Origin: Xanthostigma xanthostigma
Lineage: Eukaryota; Arthropoda; Insecta; Raphidioptera; Raphidiidae
NCBI GenBank assembly: GCA_963575645.1
Contig: OY754466.1
Location: 4,938,001 to 5,002,000 of the forward strand
Length of the DNA stretch: 64,000 bases
Direction: 5' to 3'
Shown one piece after another: positions 34,090-44,411 of the stretch (its first letter is position 1; each line of letters begins with the position of its first letter). Both the position numbers and the translations under genes were made by a program. The notes below the pieces were generated by a model, which saw only the letters and a program-made list of their open reading frames with translations, was not told where the DNA came from and did no database searches.

Positions 34090-34844
34090 TAGAGAATACA
34101 ATCCCGAGTATATTTTTCAATCCCGGGATTACGGGATTTTTGATGCGGGATCCCGGGACTATCTCGGGATTAGACTATGTGGTTTCTAATTGGGCTCAAA
34201 TGAAAAAAAACTTGGGTAATTTCTTAATAAATGTTTTTAATATCGTTGCACAACACAAATAACAATATAGTAAGAAAAGGAATTAGACAAAACAAAAAAA
34301 AAATTATTGCAAGAAATCAAAAAGACAACAAAAAAAATATTTAGAATTTCGAAAATACAATCGCAGAAATATCAAAGCATCCAATGTTTGACTTCCAAGC
34401 CTGCTTCGTAGTTTATTGCCAACATAAGCAGCAGCTGAAAACGCTCACTCAGGTTCGACGCTGGTTGGAGGAATAGACAATAGATACTTATATGCTGTTT
34501 CTAAATGATATCCACGAGCTTCTCCATTTTAAAACAGGCTTATTTCACGTCTAATAGCTACTATTTGCCAACCCCGATTCATTTTGTACTTGTACTTCAG
34601 GATATGGAGATTTCATATTCTTACATATCGTACCGCGTATTTAAGGATTGTTTTTTGTCGTTATGTAATAAATAATATTAATATAATCTAGGCAAGGTAA
34701 TTGTCAAGGCGCAACGGATTACGGAATGCAAACTAGATCTGTGTGTGCCTATCCCGAAAATCCCGAGATTAGCCAAGTACGATCCCGGGATTTTCGGGGC
34801 CAGAAAACGGCCGGGATCCCGGGATCCCGGGATTGTATTCTCTA
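34090..34844 (-). mobile_element. hAT element, TAGAGAATACAATCCCG family, with transposase relic
   Basis: TAGAGAATACAATCCCGAG at the left is mirrored by CGGGATTGTATTCTCTA at the right, with a perfect 8-bp duplication CTGATAAT (34082-34089, 34845-34852). The subterminal regions consist of atcccggga and ggatcccggg units. The 755-bp element keeps a piece of its own transposase on the minus strand, unlike the other hAT MITEs here except 58047. Confidence 0.96.
34336..34480 (-). pseudogene. hAT transposase C-terminal dimerisation domain, remnant
   Basis: On the minus strand the reading ..LSIPPTSVEPE-stop, then AFSAAAYVGNKLRSRLGSQ and TLDALIFLRLYFRNS.. fits the hAT C-terminal dimerisation region, whose usual pattern is S...SER.FS.AG......R..L......L.FL. 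One in-frame stop replaces the residue where families normally have R (TGA in place of CGA). Everything N-terminal of this, including the catalytic core, is lost. It lies inside the hAT element at 34090-34844, so it is the element's own decayed gene and not a host gene. The fit is by motif, without alignment. Confidence 0.82.
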
Positions 34845-34852
34845 CTGATAAT

Positions 34853-35230
34853 GTCTACCGCAGTTGAAGAGACGAAACATCAAGTAGAAATAGCAATGGA
34901 CCACTACCTACAAGTCCGGGAACTAAGAGTTCGGTTTGCGTTCAATTAAAAAAACTTTTGAAATAGGTCACACGCGTGTAGAAAACAATACGCATTCATT
35001 CATGTACTGTGACAGATATAATATTTTTGTCTTTGTGTGAAAGTGCCGCATAAAGAGAAAATCTAGATGAAAGGGGATTATTGTTTTGCTAACCTTTTAA
35101 ACGCCCTAGGATTTTTACTTTTCTGTCGCTTACATTATTACCGTATATGAAATATGAAACTGTCTGTAAAAATGACTTTCAGATTTTGAAGTATTATATT
35201 CAGGATTTAACGCGTTTGAAGCTTAAAAAG
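34853..35230. other. Unassigned
   Basis: No frame or repeat was recognised. Confidence 0.4.
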
Positions 35231-35235
35231 AAAAA

Positions 35236-35423
35236 CTCTCTATAGCGGCCCATAGACGCTCAATATTATTGCGCAATATTTGGGTTTGTGCAATATAACC
35301 GTGTGTAGACGAGGTTGAAAGGTTGCGCAATACATTGTGTGATTTTCAAAATCTTGAAAATATATTGCACAAACGGGGAAATATTGTGCCGTCTGTTGTC
35401 AAGATTGCGCAATATCCCGTCAG
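35236..35423 (+). repeat. gcaatatt-rich terminal region, probably PIF/Harbinger
   Basis: gcggcccatagacgctcaat is followed by repeated (t)tgcgcaatat(t) units at 35270, 35330 and 35405. I have seen such repeats at the ends of insect Harbinger elements that carry a MADF gene, and a MADF fragment follows directly. No matching right end was found. Confidence 0.45.
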
Positions 35424-35474
35424 TTGATCTCAAGTAGCGGTCGTTTCAACAAGTCGTTTCAACTACGCCTCATC

Positions 35475-35756
35475 ATGGGTGACAAGAAAGCCGAAGGACA
35501 ATTTATTGTTGAATTTATCGAGGTGTATCGTGGTCTTCCGGCTCTGTGGGATGTGAAGTCCAAAGACTATAGTAATCGTGACAACATGATGACTGAAATT
35601 CTGGTTAGAACTGTTTGCAAAATCTGGCTGTACCGTCTGTGCTCGCAATTGAGTTTCTATAGGTACGCTCATTCAAATCAGCATGATTTTTTGCATCGGA
35701 CCAAGTCATTTTCAACCATATATTCTATAAATTTCCGATCGATATACTGCACTTAA
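35475..35756 (+). pseudogene. MADF-domain protein N-terminus, probably transposon-borne
   Basis: From the ATG at 35475 (context atcATGGgt) the product reads [20 protein letters not shown] then [16 protein letters not shown]. This is the first helix and following loop of a MADF (Myb/SANT-like, DNA-binding) domain: FI..Y...P.LWD..SKDY.NR. After NRD the similarity stops, and the rest ([17 protein letters not shown]..) does not continue the domain, so the gene is broken by a deletion, frameshift or intron. PIF/Harbinger transposons carry a MADF/Myb accessory protein beside the transposase, and the repeat-rich sequence just upstream supports that origin. A host MADF gene exon is the alternative. 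Confidence 0.6.
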
Positions 35757-35769
35757 TTTTAAATGAAAA

Positions 35770-36130
35770 TTTAATCGTCCACAGCCCCCTGTAAAAATTT
35801 CAAATGCTCATAACTTCGAAACCAGAAGAGATACAGTTCTGCGCTTGTGCTCATTCGATTCAGCGCACTTTTTTCTATAAGGTCAAGTAAATTCAGGCAT
35901 ATCCGTGACACTTTTATATTTTCCAAAAAATTGAAAAAAATTAAGTTTTTAAATGTTTTCGCAAATCGGCGGCTTTTTGAGGCACTAAGAGCCTTCCGAT
36001 GCGGTTAATATGTGTACTTTTGGAAAAAATCACGCTGAATCCAATGAGACTACGCCCAACTCTGTATCTCTTTTGGTTTAGGAGTTAGACGCGTTTTTAT
36101 AATTTTTTCTTGAAAAAATTAAAAACGCTA
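35770..36130. repeat. gattcagcg... dispersed repeat
   Basis: cattcgattcagcgcacttt, tttctataaggtcaagtaaa and actctgtatctcttttggtt match units repeated at 43100-43410 and 46620-47490. The class is unknown. Confidence 0.55.
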
Positions 36131-36996
36131 TAATTAGATAACTACAATAGTAGTTTGGGGCACTCTTTCCATAAAAGGAAATAAAAAAAAAATGGTCATA
36201 AATATGGTTTATAGAAAGAAAGCGTTATTCAAATGTAAATTTATTGGAAGAGCTAAAAATACATTTGTATTCCAAAGACACGTATGCAGATGATAAATGT
36301 TTATGAACTCTTCCCAAAATACACGATCACTTTCCATCTTACACACACAAACAACAAAGTACCCTCTAAAATGGCGCAGGAAAATAAATTAATATCGTCT
36401 TGGCATCGAAGCAATTCTATACACGCTGAAACTTACATCAGCATCACCGACTCGACGTCGTGGCTCGCCGACCAAAATGGGATTCCCAGACTCTGCATCG
36501 CTGCAAGCCGCAACTGATACCAAATACGTGATTCAGTACTACACACACTGCTACTTGCATCATGAAACATAAGAGTCGATGCTTCCATCGCAGCTTGTAT
36601 CAAGGTGTGTATAGATTGCATTCATCTTGATTCAGTTTGGTTTGGTCTTGATCGTTTGTGATATGATGATTATAAACTTAGATTTTTCTAGACTGCTTCC
36701 AGTTTAAGTCTATGATCAACCTGTATATTAACGTCTGTTTTATTATTATTATTTTTTTCTTCTATTGTGCAAACGTGTTTGTGCAAAGAACAGAACATAG
36801 AAAGCGCTTCCAGATGAAGAAGGAAGAGCGAGGAGTTGTTGCTTAAGGCGTCATTCTATGATTACAGCACGTAACACAATAAGAATGTTTCATACCTACA
36901 TATATCTCTGGTTCTCGACGGCAGGGATGTCCAAGCTACACGTATGTATAACGTCTTCAAGGACATATATGCGGAAGTTTGAAGAATTTAAGCCGG
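36131..36996. other. Unassigned
   Basis: Frames lie on both strands at 36284-36517 (plus) and 36433-36621 (minus). The minus frame ends near gctgatgtaagtttcag, a fair splice donor, so an exon is possible but unsupported. Confidence 0.3.
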
Positions 36997-37707
36997 TTAA
37001 GGAGGTTGATCCGTTACAGTCCCAATCGAAACTAAGTCGAATTCTAAATGAGAACTTTTCCATAATAAATTTTTAGAAAAGGCTATAAGTTGATGATACC
37101 AATAAATTATTGTCATAAAGGCATAAATAAATATTTTTTTTTAATATTAATTAATTATTTCAGTATTTTACTTAATGGACTAACTTTTGAATTTTTTGTA
37201 CAAAGATAGGTTAAAAAAATAAATGTATGTAAATATCTGTATTTTACATATTTTTTGCAGTAAATAATTAAAAAAAGAAATTAGAAGTAATAAAAATTAA
37301 AATTAAATCATTAAAAAGTTGAAAATTCAGTTAAAATTGTTAAAACTGTCAAGAATAGAAGTCCATAATCGAAAAGTGCTTAATAATTTTTTTATTGATT
37401 AAAAGTCTCCTAATTAAATTGGAAAAAATATTAAAATATGCGTTAGACATCGATGCTTTACATAGTTAGTTTTCGGAACTGCTGACATTATTTGGCTATT
37501 TGCAAAAAATTAAAATGAACAGTTTGCATGCTAGGTTGACATAATTTTCCATAAGACTGCATGTAAAAGTTTTTTTTAATTTTTAACTTTATAAATTTCC
37601 TAATGATTTTGGATTTTTACAGAAAATTTTGTCATAAACAAATCTATTAAAGAAACTTTATTTCAGATTTTTTTCAATATCTTCGTAAGACGGCTCAACC
37701 TCCTTAA
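36997..37707 (+). mobile_element. piggyBac-like non-autonomous element P3
   Basis: TTAAGGAGGTTGATCCGTTA at the start and GGCTCAACCTCCTTAA at the end, 711 bp, in the same orientation as P1. It contains an extra atttcagtattttacttaat segment near 37160 that P1 lacks. Confidence 0.85.
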
Positions 37708-38325
37708 ATGTACGTATGACAAGAAAGTTCGAATATATCTGCATGATACCTTTGGTGGGTCCGTTTTCATTCTTGGCTTCACCAAGTGAGCCCTGATCAA
37801 CCCTGTCTCCTCAACCCATAGTTAAGTGCTCACGAACTGTTTGTCAGTTAAGAATTTATTATTGCTAGTAGATGTAGCACCGTTAGGTGTATAAAAAAAA
37901 GTCAAGAATAAAACATTGTACAGTATACTCAATTTTTAAATACTCCTAAGTGCAAGTCTGATCGATTAATATTTAATACTACAGAACAATTAAATACATC
38001 AAAGTATGTCTTTGTTAAACAAGCTGTGAAATAATTTATGTTCAACAATTGGACGTTTTAATTTGACAGTTTCACAGCTCTGTAGAATTTAAAATTTTAA
38101 TAAGAAAATACATTTTTTATATACACTTTCGACATTCAAATAATTAAAATAAAAAACTGTAACCTTCGATACTATCAAGAGAAATCCTAAAAAAATAATA
38201 TTTTTACAATACCATATTACGGCGCAACTGTTAGAGCTTTGAAGCTTAGATAAAATTAATCGTTTACGGAAAGTTTGGTTGAAGAATAATTTAAAAATGA
38301 AATTTTACCGTGCTTCGCTTGTGGT
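37708..38325. other. Unassigned
   Basis: No gene or shared repeat was seen. Confidence 0.4.
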
Positions 38326-38332
38326 CAAAAAA

Positions 38333-38695
38333 TTGGGGCAGATGTGGCGGGGTCTGTTTTGCCTCTCGCCAAGAAACGGTAATTCCTGTCCCGGGCATCT
38401 TGTTGAGATTTTCCATGGTTTCCCTCAATAATTCCAGATATATATCGAGATGGTTCCTTATTCAAGGCCATGGCCAATTACCTGTCAAACTTCCGTACCT
38501 ACTCAAAATTTTCCTATACCTTATCCTAATATCCCAAAAATCCCTTCAATCGCCCATTGCTATTAATTAAGTTTAAAAATATAGAAAATAACGGGAAGTG
38601 TGGTAGATGGAAAATAGTAATGGTACGAATGGCGTCTGTTACGACATAAAGTCGAGAAACGACCGCATTATTTATTTAATTATTCTTAAAATTTA
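38333..38695 (+). mobile_element. SINE body, 5'-truncated
   Basis: ggggcagatgtggcggggtc, tctcgccaagaaacggtaat, cagatatatatcgagatggt, ggtagatggaaaatagtaat and taaagtcgagaaacgaccgc follow the SINE at 56869-57222 (minus), but the tRNA head is missing. The AT-rich tail is attatttatttaatt. Confidence 0.75.
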
Positions 38696-39060
38696 GAGTA
38701 CAGCAGTCCAAATGCGGACATGTAACAGCTTTATTGTGCTAAGTTTATCAAACCTGATAAAGTTAACATACATTTGACTACGATGTCCACCATTTTGGCT
38801 ATGTTCTCTCCAACGCCTACGGCGATTTGTTATATTTGAATCTCAGAACGCTTTGCAAATTATTATATTCTCTATATCTTAAACTGTTACGAACTTCAAA
38901 ATATCCTCTAGCAACGGGTATTTTGTTATGAATTTGTAATTCTGTCCTTAGAGAGGCTGTATTATGTCCTTTAATTAAAATATATTTCAAATCGTACCTT
39001 ATAAGTTAAGAAAAGATCATATTTAAATCTTTTATTCAATGACTCTTAGTGTTGTATTAT
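38696..39060. other. Unassigned
   Basis: Nothing recognised. Confidence 0.4.
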
Positions 39061-39120
39061 ACAATAAGTAAAATTATCGACCATTTTTTTCAGACAAATA
39101 TATTAACAAAAAAAAAAAAA

Positions 39121-39710
39121 AATTGGTTGTCTGTAAAGTCGGTTTACGGACGATAGTTTTACGTGATAACGTATTCCGTAATACATAACCTAAATTTATA
39201 TAATAATTATAATAATTCGAATCTATGATATTGCATCTTTCGCTTCAAATTTAGGTTAATTTTATTTATTTAAATTACTCACCATATAATATAATTGTTT
39301 TTTTAACTTTCTTTCTTTCGTATTTATTTTAAGTCTCAAAGATTAGCTGTCATAATATTTATAAAACAATTGTTTCACTGTTTATAATATAAAATTCCAA
39401 AACCTACTTACAATATTTAAGTATTTTCATACGTCAAAAAATTGATTTTTATAATGATAAAATTTGTAAGAAAACGATTTTTTCGAGAGATGAGACCTAG
39501 CTAAAACGATTTTTTGCCCCCCAAAATCCCTTTTCAGTAAATTTCATCCAAATCGTTAGGGCCGTTTTCGAGAAAAGCACGCACAGGGTCAGGCGGAACG
39601 TTACGCGTTACGAACGTTAGGAACGTTACACTTTTTCGTGCATGCAGCCGGTGTTTTATCAATTTATAAGATTGGTGATTCATCAATTTATAAGACGTTA
39701 TCACGTCAAA
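39121..39710 (-). mobile_element. Shell element S4 with core B
   Basis: The left shell 39121-39194 and the right shell 39576-39710 frame a 381-bp core unrelated to that of S3 (it holds atttcatccaaatcgttagg and gccgttttcgagaaa). The right shell differs from that of S3 by two substitutions and an 8-bp indel. The element abuts Helitron H3. Confidence 0.85.
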
Positions 39711-39711
39711 A

Positions 39712-40292
39712 CTAGTGTGCGAATTATTCGCACTAAATAAGTATAATAATTATCATTTTACAAAATTATTTTTTATATATGATTGCAGGTATTCAATTCG
39801 TTTCTAATTTTGCACACTGCTTATAACGTTCTTCTTTTTGTTGTATTACAATATGAAGCTCAGATGACAGATCGAAGAAATATTTTACTAAAATTGTCAT
39901 ATAGAGGTGCAAGTAGCAAAAGCGTTGAGCTAAGCCAGATGGCATCATGCAGCATTGCTCAGCGTTGCTCGCTGTTTCAAAATTAAAACCGTCAGATGGC
40001 AGTATGCAGTATTGTGTCTGTTGTATTACAAATTACAATATGAAGGTCAGATGACAGATCGAAGTGTTGACGGTGTTTCAAAATTAAAGCCGTCAGATGG
40101 CAGACGTTGTTCAGCGTTGCTGTATTTTAATTAATTTACAAAAACAAAAGCAATAATAAATTTTTTAATTGTCGATGTCAGTAGAGCAAGAAATTATCTG
40201 TAAAATGATATATAATTTATGTTGAGAAATTGTGAGGTTTTTTCTAAAAAGGGAGGCAAACATCTTTAACCTTAGCATATTAATATATATGA
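39712..40292 (-). mobile_element. Non-autonomous Helitron H3
   Basis: Minus orientation: 5' a|TCATATATATTAATATGC at 40292, 3' hairpin GTGCGAATAATTCGCAC and CTAG|t at 39712. The usual aggtcac between hairpin and CTAG is missing (gcacactag), so the tail is shorter than in its sisters. The 67-codon frame inside matches that of H2 for its first 50 residues, which reflects their shared ancestry. Confidence 0.9.
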
Positions 40293-40393
40293 TATATAAA
40301 TTCAATACATTAACGTTTCGGTTATTGAATTTATATATTTTTGTTAATATATTTGTTGGAAAAATTGGTCGATAATTTTATTTATTGAAGAGT

Positions 40394-41286
40394 TCTAATC
40401 AAACGCGAATCAACGATTTGAATTTTGTATTATACACTTAAATTTTCCAGGTTCTATTCCCAAAACTCATAAAAATACGAATTGTATTCCGCATGGCGTG
40501 AGAACCGGAGCACTTATGGTGGAAGCGACGGAACAGATTTTTAAAAATAGTTTTTTTTTTAATTTTCGTATTATTAAGAAAAATTAAAATTCGTATATTA
40601 CTTCTGAGATGTTTACATCTTGGATAGTATTCTAAAAATATTTTTTTCACAAACACTTTAAATAATGGATATTATTCAAAAAGTTTTAAAATTTCCACGA
40701 AGCTGTAAAAGTTTGAATTTTTCATTTCCCAGTTACAAAATAAAGTTGACACTTAATTAGGCTGCTACGTCATCGATTTTATGGTGTTGGATTTCTCACT
40801 TTATAAAAAAGTTCTGAAAGTTTGTTTCATGAAAATTTAAGGAAAGTTGCTATGTTAACATTTACTCGACACTTTTTTTTACCGACTGTTTCACAAAAAA
40901 ATAAAATTGTACGATGAGTTACATTTAAAATTATTTTTTAAGCCATGATTTAAACCTTAGCGTATTAATATATATGATTTTCACGTTAATAATTTCATGC
41001 AAACATAAGTCCGGCTCTGTATTTGTAATCTGCTGAGTAATTATTATTTCTTTCTAATAATGAATAATTATAAAACAAAGCAAATAGTCGTTTTGCGTAG
41101 CTACAATCTCACAATATTCTACTTAAAAAAAGAAAACTACCCAAACTGTTTTTTAGTATGGTGTGAGTTTAATATAACTTCGACAGCCAGAATAAAAGAA
41201 CCTTACAATTGTTCTACTTCAGCTTTATATAGTAGTGGCCACAATGAAAGATCGTTTACGTCGAATTTTTAGCACGTTTTTATTTT
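40394..41286. other. Mostly unassigned; 24-bp Helitron end fragment
   Basis: accttagcgtattaatatat at 40954-40977 is the inverted 5' end of the Helitron family without a body. The rest is not recognised. Confidence 0.45.
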
Positions 41287-41294
41287 TACTATAT

Positions 41295-42222
41295 CAGGGT
41301 TCGGCAACCTTTCGAGATGGAAGAGCCAAAAGTGACAATTTACAAAATTTCCCAGTTTTTAAAGAGCCAATAAACATTTTCGTTTCAGTATTATAGTAAG
41401 TATTTGCTTATATAGGTATAAACATAATCATATATAATTAATACGTTAAGGTTAAAGATGTTTGCCTCCCTTTTTAGAAAAAACCACACCATTTCTCCAC
41501 ATAAATTATATATCATTTTACAGATAATTGCTTGCTCTACTGACATCGACAACTAAAAAATGTATTATTGCTTTTGTTTTTGTAAATTAATTAATTAACA
41601 GCAACGCTGAAAAACGTCTGCCATCTGACGGCTTTAATTTTGAAACAACGTCAACACTTCGACTGTCATCTGACCTTCATATTGTAAATACTGCATAGTG
41701 CTATCTGACGGGCAACGCTGAACAACGTCACAGCAATGCTGCATGATGCCATCTGGCGGCTTAGCTCATCGCTTTTGCTACTTGCGCCTCTTTATAGCAA
41801 TTTTAGTAAAATATTTCTTCGATCTGTCATCTGAGCTTCATATTACAACAAAAAGAAGAACGTTATAAGCAGTGTGCAAAATTAGAAACGAATTGAATAC
41901 CTGCAATCATATTTAAAAATAATTTTGTAAAATGATAATTATTATACTTATGTATTTAGTGCGAATAATTCGCACAGGTCACACTAGTATATATATTATA
42001 TCCGAGGACGAAACGTCGCGACGGGGGCGGTGCGGGTGAGACGCGAGTGGAAATGGCTGAGAGATAGACATGGTGCTCAATCATGGATCGATTGGACGAT
42101 TTTTAAGGGTTGGAACGATTGGACGATATTTAAGGGTTTATATAATAAAATAATTATTTTTTAATTATGAAACTGGAGAGCCGCAACTTTACATCAAAAG
42201 AGCCGCAGGTTGCCAACCCCTG
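41295..42222. mobile_element. hAT MITE, CAGGGTTCGGCAACC type, with Helitron inside
   Basis: CAGGGTTCGGCAACC at the left and GGTTGCCAACCCCTG at the right, with subterminal agagcca / gagccgca units. The flanking 8-mers tactatat / ttctatac agree at six positions. Without the Helitron the element is about 370 bp. A GC-rich patch (42005-42060) lies in its right part. Confidence 0.85.
41428..41987 (+). mobile_element. Non-autonomous Helitron H4
   Basis: a|TCATATATAATTAATACG at the start and GTGCGAATAATTCGCACAGG then TCACACTAG|t at the end. It has an internal deletion near gcatagtgctatctgacggg, which removes one of the two internal duplicates. It is nested in the hAT element at 41295-42222. Confidence 0.92.
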
Positions 42223-42683
42223 TTCTATACTAATATTATAAAGAGAAAAGATTTGTATTTTTGTTTGTAATGAATAAACTCAAAAATTACTGGACCAATT
42301 ATTACTAAAGAATGCTACATTATCACTGAGTAACATAGGCTATTAATCGAGTAAAATTAGGGATCCTTACGAAAACTCCAATAATGTAGCCCAAGGTGTA
42401 AAAAATGTACCCATAAAACTCCTTACAGAGCATGCGCTGCGAAAATATTATATAAAGAGGTAAAGTTTGCAAGTTTGAATGTAGGAGGTAATCTCCGAAA
42501 CTACTCATCCGTTTCTAAAAAAATTTTCACTAATATTTAGGATAGACCTTCAGTATAAACACAAGCTATACATCGCGTTAAAATAAAAGCGCTTTTCGTG
42601 GACACCGATTTTCCAACGTAAGTCGACGAAAAAACGGTGGCAATTTACAAATTCGGGCGAAGCCGGACCAGGCCACTAGTACT
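42223..42683 (-). mobile_element. Lepidoptera-type retroelement 3' fragment
   Basis: It starts ctatactaatattataaaga, includes tgagtaacataggctattaa and gtaggaggtaatctccgaaa, and ends tcgggcgaagccggaccagg. This arrangement is common at the 3' end of moth and butterfly RTE-like elements read on the opposite strand. Confidence 0.6.
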
Positions 42684-43084
42684 TTATACGCGGTTCCAAC
42701 AAAAATGTGTTTATGGTTGCGGTTCCGACAACAATGTGTATTGTTGCGGTTTCGACAACAATGTGCGTATGGTTGTCACATTCAGTGGCGCCTCGTTACA
42801 GTATGTAATGCATTATGTGACAACACTTTTTACAATGGTGCACGATACCAAACACACCTATTATTCCACAAAAATTCTCACATACGCCATTTTGTTTTAT
42901 GATATCAGACATTTGCTGTATAGTGAAACTACAGAACGCCATAACGGGGCGTTTGTGCGAACGTGTGAGCTGACCATCCTCGTTGTATTCCCCCTCCCCC
43001 TTCCTGCGGACCTACGTACAGTCCATGTTCTTAAGCAAAGATGCTATATAGAAAGGATATGAACGAATCATTGATCTTGTTCCA
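42684..43084. other. No supported gene
   Basis: The longest frame of the window (42637-43062, 141 codons) spans this stretch but begins inside the retroelement fragment. It holds three imperfect repeats of ggttccgacaacaatgtg (42703, 42719, 42749). Confidence 0.5.
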
Positions 43085-43099
43085 GGAGGATGATAAAAA

Positions 43100-43410
43100 T
43101 TTGCAAGGTCGTTCAGTCTTCACGCAAAATTTAAGTTTATTCTTTCAAAATTGTAAAAGTTTGCTCTGTTTCATTTGATTTTATGCGTACTTATATAGAA
43201 AAAGTCATTCTGAATTGATTCCGACCATCCGCCACTCTCTATCTCTTTTAGTTTCGAAGATATAGGCAATTTGAACCGTTAAAATTTGCATATATTTTAA
43301 ATCGTCATAGCGCCTAAACTAATCGAGATACGAATTTGCGCTTAGGCCTATTCGATTCAGCGTACTTTTTTCTATAAGACACGTCAATATTAAGCATATC
43401 GCGGGCCGTA
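43100..43410. repeat. gattcagcg... dispersed repeat
   Basis: ttgattccgaccatccgcca, tctatctcttttagtttcga and cgcctaaactaatcgagata match 46960-47160. Confidence 0.6.
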
Positions 43411-43455
43411 TCTTTGTCATCACTGCTCTAAAGTAGACATTAATTTCTCCAGTAA

Positions 43456-43912
43456 TCATATAGAAAAAACCTCACAATTTCTCCACATAAATTATATATC
43501 ATTTTACAGATAATTGCTTGCTCTACTGACATCGACAACTAAAAAATTAATTATTGCTATTGTTTTTGTAAATTAATTAAAATACAGCAACGCTGAACAA
43601 CGTTTGCCATCTAACGGCTTTAATTTTGAAACAGCGAGCAACGCTGAATAACGTCACAGCAATGCTGCATGATGCCATATAACGGCTTATCTCAACGCTT
43701 TTACTACTTGCGCCTCTATATGACAATTTAGGAAAATATTTCTTCGATCTGTCATCTGAGCTTCATATTGTAATACAACAAAAAGAAGAACGTTATAAGC
43801 AGTGTGCAAAATTAGAAACGAATTGAATACCTGCAATCATATTTAAAAAATAATTTTGTAGTGATAATTATTATACTTATTCAGTACGAATAATTCGCAC
43901 AGGTCACACTAG
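43456..43912 (+). mobile_element. Non-autonomous Helitron H5, internally deleted
   Basis: It keeps a|TCATAT at the start but has lost about 50 bp next to it (atcatatagaaaaaacctca), so the conserved gctaaggttaaagatg block is missing. The 3' end has a hairpin with one mismatch (gtacgaataattcgcac) and CACACTAG|t. Confidence 0.88.
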
Positions 43913-43942
43913 TAATTTGTAAATCTGTTATTTCGATAGTCA

Positions 43943-44002
43943 ATGGTGAGAATTCACAGCAGCAGTTCGGCGGTGGTCTCGGGCGTGCAGTACAAACGTT
44001 TG
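43943..44002 (+). CDS. Possible first coding exon (20 codons) with splice donor
   Basis: In an isolated GC-rich patch, an ATG in fair context (tcaATGGtg) opens a frame MVRIHSSSSAVVSGVQYKRL that ends exactly before TTTG|GTAAGCAA, a good splice donor in phase 0. High GC, serine- and valine-rich codons and the donor set this apart from the surrounding repeats. It could be the 5' exon of a host gene continuing to the right. There is no downstream exon I can identify, no promoter motif, and the frame stays open past the donor to 44143. Chance is a real alternative. Confidence 0.25.
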
Positions 44003-44143
44003 GTAAGCAATATGGTGTGCGCGCGAGGCCACCGGTGGCGTCCGGTCGTTCGGTCGGCCGGACAGTGTCCTGTAATACCGGCTGCTTCACATATGCTCCA
44101 CCAAACACACACCGAACTCTCTGGACTACTTTTCTCGTCTTAA

Positions 44144-44403
44144 TATTGCCACCGCTTTACTAGTTCGCTATTGCCGCATCTATATATATATATATATAAA
44201 AGCGATATCGACATGTTGTCCAACTTTAATACACAACTTTTAACCCTTCAGTTGCATTAAACTGCACTTCTCGCTATAAACTTTAAATCTGTTGTATATA
44301 TTGAATTACAGTTTCTGAACACTTTTACAAGTCAAAACTAAATCGAAGCAAGATTGTTAGAAAACTCAATACTGAGTGGTAGCTGTAGAAAAAAGGTCTC
44401 ACA
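44144..44403. other. Unassigned; short (TA)n
   Basis: Contains tatatatatatatata at about 44181-44198 and nothing else recognised. Confidence 0.45.
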
Positions 44404-44411
44404 GTATAGTA

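Larger units (their letters stand above)
39063..40393. repeat. Foldback palindrome split by two insertions
   Basis: The left arm aataagtaaaattatcgacc (39063-39107) and the right arm ttggtcgataattttattta (40335-40393) belong to the palindrome seen intact at 8655-8818. Between them lie shell element S4 and Helitron H3. Confidence 0.7.

Noticed and set aside
42637..43062. 141-codon frame, the longest in the window
   Set aside because: It starts inside a retroelement fragment and runs through three imperfect repeats. Its sequence has no protein-like pattern and there is no supporting signal.
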